DNA of 64,000 nt from Spirodela intermedia (lineage: Eukaryota > Streptophyta > Magnoliopsida > Alismatales > Araceae): positions 6,716,501-6,780,500 of the forward strand of contig LR746273.1 in the NCBI GenBank assembly GCA_902729315.2. Reading direction: 5' to 3'. The notes below the pieces were generated by a model that saw only the letters and a program-made list of their open reading frames with translations, was not told the origin of the DNA and searched no databases. Made by a program: the position numbers and the translations under genes. Positions 1 to 10,880 of this stretch are shown piece by piece; within the stretch, counting starts at the first letter, position 1; each line of letters starts with the position of its first letter.

Positions 1-283
1 TCAGACTATTGAAGGGGATCACATGTAATTACGTCTCTACTATTGCTGTAACCACACCGCAACTACTATTTTCCCCTACTGTGGGCAATTTCTCAGTGAC
101 AGGTGACATCTTCTGCTCTTATCTCTCCGTCTCCCTCCCTCTCCATCTCCCCGCTACATTATTATCATATTATCTTCATTATGACGGTCTCCTCCGATTT
201 CGCTGAACCCGACGCCCATGTTGAGCCACATCATCGTACTTCGTCACTTTACCGACCTTTCCAATCCAATGAATGGAAGACAG

Positions 284-286
<3 letters not shown>

Positions 287-322
<36 letters not shown>
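287..322. repeat. (GA)n microsatellite, about 36 bp
   Basis: Perfect GA run ending the first copy of the tandem duplication. It continues into an imperfect GAGACA-rich stretch up to about 358. Confidence 0.95.
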
Positions 323-328
<6 letters not shown>

Positions 329-541
329 CAAGAGACAGAGACAAGAGACAGAGAGAGACGTTCTCTGGCTCTTTCTCTCCCCCTCCTGTCTTCCCGCGAC
401 ATTATTATCACATTATCTTCATCCTCACGGTCTCCCCCGATTTCTCTGAAGCCCCCCATTCGTACCCGGCGCCCTTGTTGCGCCACGATATCTTCATTCG
501 TCAGTTTACCGGCCTTTCCAATCCAATGAATGGAAGAGATA

Positions 542-544
<3 letters not shown>

Positions 545-606
<62 letters not shown>
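545..606. repeat. (GA)n microsatellite, about 61 bp
   Basis: Perfect uninterrupted GA run, one of the longest in the window. It ends the second copy of the tandem duplication. Confidence 0.95.
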
Positions 607-608
<2 letters not shown>

Positions 609-723
609 TATCTGTGTACCCATCGATCTCTATCTATCTTCATCTCTTCATCCCTGTCTGTCTGATCTAATTCGGACTTCAATGTAATAGCAACGAAGTC
701 TTGGTCTCGGCCGACCCTTCGAC

Positions 724-770
724 GACCCGCTGTGCGGGGACCCCGTGGTAGACCCGCTGTGCGGGGACCC
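724..770. repeat. Two direct copies of a 20-bp hairpin-forming word
   Basis: The 20-base word at 724-743 is repeated exactly at 751-770. Each copy has complementary arms CCCGC and GCGGG around a TGT loop, so either strand could form a small hairpin twice. Confidence 0.85.
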
Positions 771-1862
771 TTCAACGTCGTTTTCCCGGGGTCGGGGTGT
801 CGCCAGGATGCCGTCCGTATCGGTTCGCCGGTTCTTCCAGTGAATCTCTAGTTCCTTGAGGGCAAAGAATTCGAGCTCAGTCAACGTCCACTTCAAACCA
901 TCGGTCAAACTTCCCCTCCCTTAGATTGTTACCCGGAGCGTAGTCAAGGTCAACTCCCGCCTCGACCTACCCTGCCAGGCCTTCCCGCCTTTCAAAACAT
1001 TCTCAAGACAGACCCGTCGAGATCGAGCTTCCTAGAGCCAAGCCCGGTCCAAAGACATCGACATGAACCGCTCTGCTTAATCAATCAGAGAGACCTGGAA
1101 GGTCAAAACGACGACATTCCCGGTCGTGGCGGCCGCTGGAAGGAGATGGGGTTTTTCTGGGGCCTATTTCCGAGTAATTATCATACACTGGTCAACCTCA
1201 CAAGGGTTTTTCCACTTTGTTTGACGACCCTACAATCCGACGAAATTCCCGCGAATACTATCCCCCATTCAAGGACAAGCCACCGTAACGGGCGGGAAGC
1301 CCCCACCAACAATGTCAAATTCTGCCGGCGGCCGCTGACGGTCCCCCTCCCCAGCTCGACTCGACGCGGCTTGTCAGCGCGGGGATCGCCGCAAGTTGCA
1401 CGAGACTTTTCCCTTTCCAGCCCATTCCCGGCGGACGCAACGTGCGGTGCCGCCGGCCTCTCCGCGTCCACGCAATCCCTGAACCGCCTCCCCCCGCCGC
1501 CAATGTGGTTGCGCCAGCCTTTACACTCCATGGCCATGCAGCTCTGAATGGCGTTGGAAACAGTGGAGCGGGTGCCTACGTAACGTCAAACCTTCACACT
1601 GCCCCCGGGATAATACATATATACGGGATTCATTTAAAATACTAAACCTAAATTCGTTCGAAAACTGCGTCTTTTTATCAGATATTTCTTCTCAGCCGAA
1701 CAAGTTGACCCCTCGAACTATCTGAGAACTATTTCTCTTCGTTCATGTGGATGGATTGTCTCTCGCCCTCCCCTGGGGCAGGCTATCTCGACGGCCCTCC
1801 GCTTCTGTGTGTTCAGCCCCGAGGCCGTTTCCTGCCTTTATTGAGCTCAGTTCGTTGATAAT

Positions 1863-1864
<2 letters not shown>

Positions 1865-1903
<39 letters not shown>
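1865..1903. repeat. (CT)n microsatellite, about 39 bp
   Basis: Perfect TC run that grades into a CT-rich stretch. It lies about 560 bp past the stop of the minus-strand WD40 gene, probably beyond its transcript. Confidence 0.95.
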
Positions 1904-1910
<7 letters not shown>

Positions 1911-1929
1911 CCGCTTCTTCTCTTCTCGT

Positions 1930-2465
1930 TATTTTCAAATAATTCAATAAAAATATATTTTTTATTGAGAAAATCAAAGGATTAGAATATACGAAATTGA
2001 ATATACATCAAAACAATTGGCTTTTTTGGAAGAGTTTCTGAGGGTGGCCGTGGGAAGAATATTTTCAGGTAAAGAAGAATACAAAGGAGGAAATTATTGA
2101 AAAGATGGGTTGGAAAATCTTCTCGTCTGGCTCCTTTAATGTCGAAAACGACTGAATAGACGAGCTCCGGTCCTCTTTCAGACAGGTATGAACGTGAAGC
2201 TTCGGTTCGGTTCGCTTATGGTGGGGACTCTGGCGGTAGGTGATCCATACGTGGCCGTCTGGTCCATCCATCGTCATCCCTTACTCGCCACAATCTCCGC
2301 CGCGCTTTCCTCTTATGATCATCTACCAGGGGCGGTGGGGGGCGGCGCAACCGTTGCCGAAGCGCGTGGAAGCCGGCGGTTCCCTTTTCGCAGGGGCACC
2401 GCCGCTTGTCCGGTCCTTTACGTGAGAAAAAACGTCGCTGTTCGTCGTTCGCTCTCATGCGGGTT
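1930..2465 (-). other. Probable 3' UTR and flank of the WD40 gene
   Basis: The sequence between the WD40 stop codon and the CT tract has no supported frame. AT-rich sequence near 1950-1975 contains AATAAA-type words on the minus strand, a reasonable poly(A) region about 500 bases after the stop. The UTR reading is inferred. Confidence 0.4.
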
Positions 2466-3974
2466 TCAGAATCTTGACTTGCGGTGGCCTCTGCCGCGGG
2501 CGGAGGAGGACCCGGACGGAGACTCCTCCGGCGGGAAGTCTGGGGCTGCGAAGAGCTGCAGCTGCGGAGTATGCTGGTAGAGGAAGTCGCCGGCGGGGAG
2601 CTCGGAGACGCGCCAGACCTTGACGGACTTGTCGAGGCTGCCGCTGTAGACGACCCAGCGAGGATCAGCGGGGAGCGAGTCTCTGTCTCTCTCTACGGCG
2701 AGGCACTTGACGGGGCCGGCATGGCCGTTGAGCACCGAGAGGCAGCTATGGAGGGCGTCTCTGTCTCGCCGCCACACGCAGATGGTCTTGTCGGCAGAGC
2801 CACTGAGCACGAGGCTGCCGGCGGCGGCGAGGCAGAGGACGGCCATCTTGTGCCCCCGGAGGACTCCGCCGTGGGAGAGGTGCTTCTCCCGCTCCCAGAA
2901 GTTGACCAGCCCGTCGGAGGAGCCGCAGTAGACGACGGAGGCGGTGGGGTTAACCGCTAGCGCCGTGACGGCGGACTCCTGCTTCAGGAGGGTCTGCACG
3001 GCGGAGTGCTTGGTCCCCTTCCCGTGCAACTCCCGCCGCCAGACCTTCACGGTGCCATCGGCGGAGCCCGTGAAGACCAGCCCGTCGAACCCCGCCACCA
3101 CCGCGTTGACCGCATCGTCGTGCGCCCTCACCGACTCGATGCACTTGGAGTCCACGATCCGCCACACCTTGAATGTCTTGTCCCATGACCCCGAGTATAA
3201 GAGCCCCTGGTCCTCGTTCAAGCTCAAGGAGGACACGGCGTCGCCGTGCCGGATCCACAGGGAGTTCCGGTGGCGGCGCACCTCCACGTAGTTGCTTGGA
3301 TTGATGGAGCTCTTCAGCAGGTGCTTGAAGGTGGGCATGGACCCGATCCTCTTGTGCACGGTGGGGTTCTTGCTGGAGACCCTCCACACCCGGATCTTCC
3401 CGTCCTGGTGGCCGGTGAAGATGCGGTCTCCGGCGAGGACGATGGCCTTCACCAGCCCGCTGTTCGACTTGAACCCCGAGAACTCCTTCTGGCTCTTCCA
3501 CACGCGGATGTTCTTGCTGTCGGAGCCCGTGTACAGCAGATCCCCCGCCGCCGCCAGCGAGTAGATGTGCCCCTCCTCCCTCACCAGCGACCCAATGAGG
3601 CCCGTCGCCGGCGCAAAGGTGGCGCTGTCGTCGCAGAACGGCGGCGCCACGCTCGACCACGGAGATTTGGCGAACGGCGAGCCCTGGTTCCACGGGGACA
3701 TGCGGTAAGGGGAGCTCTCCACGCTCATCGGGTTGCGGTCGAAGTAGTAGCCGGGGCTGGCGGCGGAGGCGCTGCTGTTGCGAGTGGAGTAGTCGTCCTC
3801 CGGTCCGCCGCCGACCGCCGCCGTGGAAGGAATATTGGGGTCGGAGTGGAGAAGCGCCGAGAGCTTGGTGCCCCGCGGCAGGCTGCTGGTCTCCACGAAC
3901 ATCGTGCTCCCCACACCGACGGCGTTGCCGCCCCTACCCCCTTCTCTCATCGCCCTCACCAGATCCCAGAGCAA
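2466..3974 (-). CDS. JINGUBANG-like WD40-repeat protein, single exon
   Basis: An intronless 502-residue frame. The first 120 residues are Ser/Pro/Gly-rich and look disordered. Seven WD40 repeats follow, from about residue 130 to 465, with readable repeat ends such as [58 protein letters not shown] and [13 protein letters not shown] basic tail closes the protein. The blade order and the intronless structure fit the plant JINGUBANG group; JGB itself restrains pollen germination through TCP4 and jasmonate. Which paralogue this is cannot be told. The start is the first ATG of the frame; an internal Met before FVETSS is an alternative. GC content is very high, so long antisense frames are shadows. 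Confidence 0.9.
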   Translation of the reverse strand: MLWDLVRAMREGGRGGNAVGVGSTMFVETSSLPRGTKLSALLHSDPNIPSTAAVGGGPEDDYSTRNSSASAASPGYYFDRNPMSVESSPYRMSPWNQGSPFAKSPWSSVAPPFCDDSATFAPATGLIGSLVREEGHIYSLAAAGDLLYTGSDSKNIRVWKSQKEFSGFKSNSGLVKAIVLAGDRIFTGHQDGKIRVWRVSSKNPTVHKRIGSMPTFKHLLKSSINPSNYVEVRRHRNSLWIRHGDAVSSLSLNEDQGLLYSGSWDKTFKVWRIVDSKCIESVRAHDDAVNAVVAGFDGLVFTGSADGTVKVWRRELHGKGTKHSAVQTLLKQESAVTALAVNPTASVVYCGSSDGLVNFWEREKHLSHGGVLRGHKMAVLCLAAAGSLVLSGSADKTICVWRRDRDALHSCLSVLNGHAGPVKCLAVERDRDSLPADPRWVVYSGSLDKSVKVWRVSELPAGDFLYQHTPQLQLFAAPDFPPEESPSGSSSARGRGHRKSRF

Positions 3975-4032
3975 GACGAGGAGTGGAAATCTGTAAGAAC
4001 GTCCGGTCCGAAGCTCTGGGAGGCGATGGCGG

Positions 4033-4040
4033 TATAAATA
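4033..4040 (-). promoter_or_regulatory. TATA-like element of the WD40 gene
   Basis: GTATAAATAG on the plus strand reads TATTTATA on the minus strand. It lies about 60 bp upstream of the WD40 start codon, as expected if the 5' UTR is short. The orientation is ambiguous, because the plus-strand reading is also a good TATA box. Confidence 0.45.
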
Positions 4041-4089
4041 GATTGGGACGGAGGTTTCCAGGGGGAGGTAGAAGAGGACGCTCGGAGAG

Positions 4090-5394
4090 CCCCCTCTCTC
4101 TCTCTCTCTCCACGTTTATGAGGCCCTGAAACCCTCTCTAAAAAACGGAGTGGAGATGCCGTGACACGTGTGTGGTCAACAGTGCAAGCCGACCCGACGG
4201 ACGCGTGCCGCCGCAGCCCGAAGCCCAAATATAACTTAAATGTCCATGATTCCGGGCCTATAAATCGGGCTTTTTTCGGGCCGGACCAGTATGCACCCCT
4301 TCCCCCGTGGACAAGGTATTTACTCGCGAAAGGAGCGGGTCTGACTTTTCTAGGAAAGTCTAAAGGTCGCCGTCTGACCGAGCATCTGTCCAGGGGAGAG
4401 AGGGCCGGGGGATCGGACGGTGGAGGAGGGGTGTTCTCGACGTCACTGACGTGGACGGTGGAGATGGCCCCCTCCCCCACGTCATCCTAGCACGTGGCGA
4501 CGGAAATATGGGTGTTGTCCATGTCACCCAGTGGGCACATCCTAACGGCCGACATGAGCTCCGGCGGCGTCCTCCGGCGAGGCCTGACCGACGGAGATGC
4601 AGATCCTGGCTCTCCGACGACAACTGTGGGCCATTAATATTTTGGGCCGGAGATGATGTAATGGGCCCACTTTTGTTGGCAGTCCAGATCCCATCCTCGA
4701 CGACCTTTTTGTCGTTACGGAGTTTTAAGTTGGGTTGATGGGCCGATACTTGGGATCGGCCCATACGCTGAGGGTCTGCTTAGGAAACCAGTGGGCCCGT
4801 GTCTAGTCCACATGGTTGGGCCCGTCCGGGATGACGCCTATATGATGCGGCTGCCCGAGGGACCTACTTTACTGTGCACACCTTTTTTTCTGGCTGAAAA
4901 ATTTCGCCTCTGTATCTCTCCTTTCTCCCTCTATCTCTCTCTCTCTCTTTCTCTCCATCTATCTCTCTCTCTCCCCTTCCATCTCTCCCTCTTTCCGTCT
5001 CTCTCTCTCTCTCTCTCCCTCTCTCTCTCTCTCTCACTCTGAAAGCGTTTAAGTACGTCTCTCTCCTCCCAGCGTCTCTTGAGAGATTTTAGTGAAACTA
5101 AACTCTCTCCCTCTCTTCAGAGCAATTGATGCTACGAGAGCGTTGGAACTCAGACTCCTGCACACGCAGCTGAGGTCTTAAGGATTGTGATACTATCTGA
5201 GACTTCACTGTGATTCTCTCTCTCTCTCTCTTTCTTTCCGTCAACTCGTAAAGGCCTCTGTGGTAACAACAGTATAGAGCGGGGCAAACCTTCACTCAAA
5301 AACCCTGTGGTAGCAGATCATCATCCTGCTGACAGAGAGACGACGGATCTAATTTTCTGGTATTCTAAAAGCGCCATTGCAGCGGCTTCCTATC
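4090..5394. other. Intergenic between the WD40 and KANADI-like genes
   Basis: Nothing here encodes a recognisable protein. From about 4925 to 5036 lies a long imperfect CT-rich tract. The sequence beyond it, up to 5394, is probably the 3' UTR of the minus-strand KANADI-like gene. Confidence 0.5.
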
Positions 5395-6139
5395 CTAGCA
5401 TCTGAGGAGAGCGAATTCCTTCATGGGCTCGACACAATCCATCTGCCAGCTCGGCCTCCCCAGAGTGAACTCCAGGTTTGGGAGCCTCTGCAAAACACTC
5501 GAGGGTTCCTCCCCCTCAGAGGAAGGCGAGGAGCCCCTACATCCCCACGCATTCGGAGGAGAATGCTGCCGGTCCTCCTGCATCAAAAGGGGAATAGACA
5601 CTAGCGAGCTCCAGACTCTCTGGAAATGAATCGAGGATCACTGGTCTCTCTAGTGAGAGAAGGGACGAGTAGAAGGTTTTCAGAGAAGCTTTACCTTCTC
5701 GTCGTCGTCTGGGAAGCCGCCCTTGTATCTCAGATGAGAGGCTTGTTCTGGATCGTGTTTCGGGACGGCGGGGCTCCATCCATTTTCCTCCATTGATAGA
5801 AGATGAACTCTGCGCGAAGAATGAGAGACTCCCGTGGGTTAGGAGACAACAGCCTGGTGGAAGGGAGATGGGAGAGAACCAGACCGGTCGATGGAGTAGT
5901 CCGGTGAGATATCTCGTCTCCGAAACCAGTTCCCCCTTTGAACTACGGTATCAGAAAATCTTCCGAGGTTGCCTTATTAAAGACTAAACCCATTATCGTC
6001 GCGAGAAGCCATCTCCTTTCACTGTAGTTGCCACTGTTGACAGTAGCGGGAAGGAAACGTCGGTGGACGGGCGCTCCGAATACCTCTCTTACTCGCTGTT
6101 CTTCTACCCAATCATCCTCAGTGTGTGTCCGTGCGTGTG

Positions 6140-6177
<38 letters not shown>

Positions 6178-7283
6178 ACACACCGCGGGGCCGGCGGGGT
6201 TGAAGGGCTTGGCGTGTAAGGGCCCGTGATCTGATCTCTCCGGCAAGGAAAGCTCCCCTCCATTACTGTCGTCTGGTTTAAGCTTGTGTCAGGCTGAACG
6301 TGTCCTGGAGAACCCACGAGATCAAAGACTAAGATTCATAGGCTCATGGCGGGGGGGGGGGAGGGTGGGGGGAGGAGGGGGGCCACCGCGAGAAAGAAAA
6401 CGGCTGTCTAAATCTGCAACCTCCAAACCCGTCCCTCAGAAATATTCAGATCTTCCATGAAGAAAGGGAAGGGAAATGGAGATGCTCACCAGTTCTCCTG
6501 TCGGTGCTCTTCACTGTTCGATACATCTGCAAAAGAAACGATGAGATGAAGACTTGTAAGAAGAATAGAGGACGGGGCTTTGGAGGGGGGGAGTTCCACC
6601 CCGCTCGGATTACTTCCAAGATGCCATTTTGTCTCTTAGCCCTTGGATCCGTCAGCTGCTCCTCCTCCCAACTGGAAACCCTAACCCTCTCTGGACGTGG
6701 AAACTAGCAACGAAACAAAAGGTGGCTTCATCAGAATAACAGAAGGACACTCACCTGCAAGTGACTCTTCACGTGAGCTAGGGTTAGGTCCTTCACATTC
6801 ATCAGCTCCAGTACCGATTTGGGTGTCGCCCCTAACAATACAGGAGATTAGAAAGAAAAAAACTGCATATACGGATATGTATTTACATTTTTTCTTTCCT
6901 GGTCGTACCGAGAGAGAGAGAGAGAAAGAGAGTATGGGAATAGCCTTACTTTCATGCCCGCCGAGGAGCTCCACTGCGTGGACGAAGTGGGCATGGAGAG
7001 AGGTCGTCCACCTCATCCTCGGAGCCCGAATACTTCTCCTCCCTCCGGCGGTGGACCTCGGATACCTCTTGAAACCTTTTGAAAGGATCTGAAGATGGGG
7101 GTTGTGATGATCGAGATCGACGGCCGTGCAATTTCCATCTCCGGCGAGCATCGTCAAGGCCGAGTCCTCGCTCCCTCTGGGTTTCTCAGTTCCCCGCGAA
7201 GAGATCATCGGCGGGCTGATCCACAGGGAGAGATCAGGTTGACCAGAAACGAATGGGATACCTCCCCCCGCAGCTCTTGTCAT
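5395..7283 (-). CDS. KAN4: KANADI (KAN4/ATS-like) GARP transcription factor
   Basis: KANADI proteins are nuclear GARP/MYB-like factors that set abaxial identity; KAN4/ATS acts in ovule integuments. Exons: 7283-6950, 6831-6755, 6526-6490, 6304-6267 (tentative), 5577-5395. Exon 1 carries PDLSLWISPP (about residues 16-25), the family's N-terminal motif, then the GARP domain RAPRMRWTTSLHAHF..VELLGGHE. Splicing at A|GTAAGG to GG restores ERATPKSV. Exon 2 gives LELMNVKDLTLAHVKSHLQ and exon 3 MYRTVKSTDR. The last exon ends in LEFTLGRPSWQMD..EP and ALLRC, which matches KAN4 tails as I remember them. The model gives about 222 residues in phase throughout, shorter than Arabidopsis KAN4 (about 276). Exon 4 fits phase (38 nt, donor ACA|GTAATG) but has no homology support. 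Start is the first in-frame ATG. Confidence 0.85.
6143..6174. repeat. (GA)n microsatellite in a KANADI-like intron
   Basis: Perfect GA run of 32 bp, inside the intron between tentative exon 4 and the last exon of the minus-strand gene. A G-rich tract lies nearby at 6349-6381. Confidence 0.9.
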
Positions 7284-7353
7284 CTGATCTGCGAAGACTC
7301 CTAGGAGACGACCGAGGTGGATCTGGATTGAAGTCGAGAAGAAGAGATCGGAC

Positions 7354-7355
<2 letters not shown>

Positions 7356-7401
<46 letters not shown>

Positions 7402-7410
7402 CCGGGGTGG
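7356..7410. repeat. GA-rich tract in the KANADI-like 5' UTR or promoter
   Basis: A GA run (CT on the coding strand) just upstream of the KANADI-like start. The reading frame is open through it, but it contains no ATG. CT-rich leaders are common in plant 5' UTRs; the UTR assignment is inferred. Confidence 0.85.
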
Positions 7411-9732
7411 GGGCGGGGGAGAGAAAGATGGGAGCGGAGAGAGGAACGTAGGCTAATGGGGAAAAGGGGGGAGTTGAGGGAAGGGATGTTGAGGTGCGGG
7501 TAGAGAGGGGATTAAATAGTGGGGAATAGTGATTTGGTCATGAGTGGCTTATCATTTCCATGGGTGCGTTATGCTTTAGAAAGAGAGGAAGACTGGTGCA
7601 AGAAAGGGCAGGCTGCGGTGAGCGAAAGCTGTCTTCTTCCACACTAAGAATACTACTACTATTGGAGGAGCGGCGGGGGGAAGGCATCGTCTGTGCAGAG
7701 GTTAGATATTGCCATTAACCCACAAAGGATATGAGGAATGAGTATGTATACTGTAGTCATAGTGCCATTCTTGGAGCAAATTACAGCTTCCCCAGGCAGA
7801 CAGGAGAAAGAAGAGGACAACAATGCAGGAGAGAGAGAGAGAGATAGATAGAATAAGCGTATTATGACAACGCCTAGGAGCAGTATGTAGCTCAGTTATT
7901 CTTACCTTTTCCATGAAAGGCTGGGACTTGGAAGACGAAGAGCTAGGTCGGAAGGAGGTGACCTCAGAGGTCTTTAATGGGTGACAGTCTCTGAGGCTTG
8001 GATTTTGGGAAAATAACTCCCTCTGCCTTACGTCAAACTGACGGCGACCCCATCTCTCTCTCTCTCTCTCTACATGCAATTATGTTCAATATGTATTATG
8101 GACTATCCCAATGGGTAAAGTCGTGGGGTGAGATTATATCCCGCTGATAGCATTCCTCGTCTGTGTGGCGGGCGTCGGTTCGGTTCGGTTCGTTGGCCGG
8201 AGAAGCCGGGCTGCCGTCCGGCCACGTGGGCGGTGGCGGACTGGCGGCGGCTCCGCCTTCCACGTCTTGACGGCCCGTGCCGAAGGGGCTGCCCACCCAT
8301 TTCCATCTTGTCCCACCTTCAATATTCCCTCTCCCAGTCTGAATATCCCCTTGTTTCCACGTGGCGCCTGCTCTGCCGTTGCTTACACGTGCCACAGGGT
8401 TTCCCCGAGCTACCACTGACGCCGCCGCACTCGCCGCCGCCGCCGCTTGCCGTCCCCTTACGTCCCGAGAACGTAGGTAGGGCCAAAAATGGTTTCTTGG
8501 TGGGGGGGGAAGTCGATTACCCTCCAACTTTCTCCATCCTCCAGTCGTTATCTATCGTAACCTCCTGCCTATCGAGCTCTGCTGTTCTTCTATCTATCAG
8601 AGAGCAGGAAGCCGTGCAGTAACTCACGCGGCGGCGGCGGAGGACGGGATTCAATCAACATACCGGCGGAGGAACTCCTCCCCTCTGGGCATGCACAATG
8701 AAGACGAACCTTTTTCGACCGTTGCAGCGGGAGTGAAGGTGGCGGAAGCACCGGTGGCGCCGATGCCCGGAGGATAGACGACAAAGTCGTCCGGCGATCG
8801 TTTAATGGATATCGAGGCCGCGGTCAGCGGCTGATGCGGTGGGTTCCTTTCTCCTGGGAGTTTGGAAACCCGTGTCCGCTTCTACGTCACCATCTCTCAC
8901 CCTTCCTTTATTTAATACTCGCCATCTCATGTGGTTGTAATATTCGACGACACAACAAGGTTTGGTTTTTATATGCACCCTCCTCGAGGATTCGACCCAG
9001 CTCTTGTGGTTTCCCATCTGATCTTTTCTTTTTTCAGCGAATCGATTGAAACCCACAGCAAGGACAATGGGCGTGGGTACAACAACAAGCTCTCTCTCTC
9101 TCTCTCGCTCTCTCTCTCTTCCAGTATTTTTATGGATCACAGCTCTATGCTCCTAATCCGATACTCTCGGAGATGATTTTTGAACCGGATGGAGATATCG
9201 GCTTAGGGAGATCTACGGATTTAATCATCACGTGGCGATCATTCATCCTCGAGAGAAGCTCGAGCTAGCTTTCCTTCTGGCCTGCGCTTAGAAGGGCGTG
9301 TGGCGTAGCAGGTGAGAGAGTACAGTCGAACCAGCTGTTCCTCATCTTCCCCCTCTTCCGAAGCAGAGAAAGGGAGAGGTGGGGCATCAGAGGAATCCTG
9401 ACAGAAGAGGCTAGCGGGGAGGGGACTTAAATCCGCCGTACGTCCTTCGATCAGATCATTCACGAGATCCTAACATTGTTTGACTATAGAAACCGCCGTA
9501 GAGGGAACGAGTTAAAGCATTCTGGAGTGAAGATTATATGAAGATTATATGGAGTGAAGATCCATCTTCTATCGGCGACTTTGAAAACCGGCACATCTTA
9601 TCATTATATGGAGACTTAAGTAGACCGTACGTACTTTAAAAATCTCACACTGCTCTTCTCTCACTAAACTCATCCGGACAACGCTCTCTCTCTCTCTCTC
9701 TAGTAGCTGGGTGTAATAGTCATTCTACAACG

Positions 9733-9990
9733 GCCCTCGAGACAACGCCTCTCTATATATAAATAAATACGGATGGATATTGGTAGATGTATATGAATAG
9801 TCCTTCCGTTCACCTTATCGAGACGACTGCTGATCCTCGAGAGAACCCCTCTCCCTCTCTCTATTCTCCTTCCGCTGTGCTCCTCGAGGCAACTCTCTCT
9901 CTATTGTCGCTCCACTCAGCTAGCTACTCGAGACAATCCCTCTATCTCTCCATCCTGTGCCTAAGATCCTCGGGACAACCCCCACCCCCC
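9733..9990. repeat. Degenerate minisatellite, period about 45 bp
   Basis: The core CCTCGAGACAAC, with variants, recurs near 9734, 9834, 9882, 9927 and 9970. Each core is followed by a CT-rich stretch. Spacing of the last four is 43-48 bp; the first is offset by about 100 bp. Confidence 0.75.
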
Positions 9991-10433
9991 TCTCTCTCTC
10001 TCTCTCATCCACACACATTTACTACGTCTTTGACGGAGAGAAGAGGACCACGGAGACTTGCGCCGGGTGGGCCGGCGGCTGCCCCCCAGTCAAAGGCCTC
10101 CGCCTCGACCATCACCGCTCAATAATTTACCTCAGAAAGCCCGTCGCTTTTTTTGCAGCGAGGAGGAAGGAAGAGAGAGGGGGGCGGCTCTTCTTCCAGT
10201 AGTTCTCCCCTTTTCAGCTGCTTGCTGGGGCTCGCATCCCATGGCAGCGGCGGCAGGAGGAGGGAACAAGTCCGGTCACCTCCCCTCGGAGCAGCGCCGC
10301 TTAAAGGCTCTGCCGGCAGGACCCCTCCTGGCGCCGCTGTCTTCTTCCTTATTCTCGTCCTCCTCGGAGCGAATGAGCGAAGGAAGGATATACGGCGTAG
10401 GATTAATAGAACGCACGTTCACATCGAAACCCA

Positions 10434-10464
<31 letters not shown>

Positions 10465-10554
10465 GACTGCTTTCCGAAGCTCGCCGTCCGCTGCCTGTGG
10501 CGCCCGAGGAGGCATCATTTATTGTGTGCAGTAGAGGCGGACAGCGGGGAGAGA

Positions 10555-10880
10555 GAGAGAGAGGACTCAGAGTGGAATGGCAGCGGTGTCTAAGCAATGC
10601 GAGGGAGAGAGAGAGAGTTCAGAAGGGAATAACAGTAGTTCTCCAGCGATGCGAGAGAGAGAGGGTTCAGAAGGGAATAACAGAGGTGCGTAAGCAACAG
10701 GAGAGAGAGTTTCAGAAGAGAACTGCAGTAGTACGTGAGCAAGGCCAAGGAAAGAGAGGATAGAGAGAGGATCCGGAGGGGTGAATAACAGTAGTCCGTT
10801 AGCGATGCGAGAGAGAGTGTGTGTTGGGGTTTCAAGTAAGAGGGAATAGAAGCAGTCCGTAGCAAATCTAGAGAGAGAAC
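10555..10880. repeat. Degenerate minisatellite, period about 50-60 bp, with GA core
   Basis: Units follow the pattern GAGAGAG, TTCAGAAGGGAATAACAG, AGT, then AGCGATGC or AGCAA, and back to GAGAGAG. About six diverged copies are visible; the central ones (about 10600-10720) match best. One minus-strand frame shows the periodicity as repeated YCYSLLN and YCSSLLK words. Confidence 0.8.

Larger units (their letters stand above)
124..606. repeat. Diverged tandem duplication with GA-tract ends
   Basis: Two copies, about 124-322 and 360-606, share the same order of words: CATTATTATCA, ATTATCTTCAT, ACGGTCTCC, CCGATTTC, then CTTTCCAATCCAATGAATGG, followed by a GA tract. The copies are about 250 bp apart and differ by substitutions and small indels, so the duplication is not recent. 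The microsatellite lies at the same relative place in each copy. Confidence 0.8.
1..1860. other. Intergenic, GA-rich, no supported gene
   Basis: No open frame here resembles a known family. The longest frames run through GA/CT tracts and code for Arg-Glu or Leu-Ser strings. The stretch holds a diverged tandem duplication ending in GA tracts (about 124-606), a 27-bp-period hairpin repeat (724-770) and GC-rich sequence from 1100 to 1560. I see no RNA gene. Confidence 0.6.

Noticed and set aside
475-687. Frames with Arg-Glu or Leu-Ser repeats, such as 475-687 and many others
   Set aside because: They are translations of GA/CT microsatellites with no conserved sequence outside the repeat.
2484-4037. 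Long plus-strand frames of 158 and 263 codons opposite the WD40 gene
   Set aside because: They are antisense shadows of a GC-rich coding region with regular third-position bias; the minus-strand frame carries clear WD40 repeats.
6349-6381. G-rich tract as a G-quadruplex control element in the KANADI-like gene
   Set aside because: The G runs could form a quadruplex, but the site is intronic and low-complexity, and nothing in the sequence links it to regulation.
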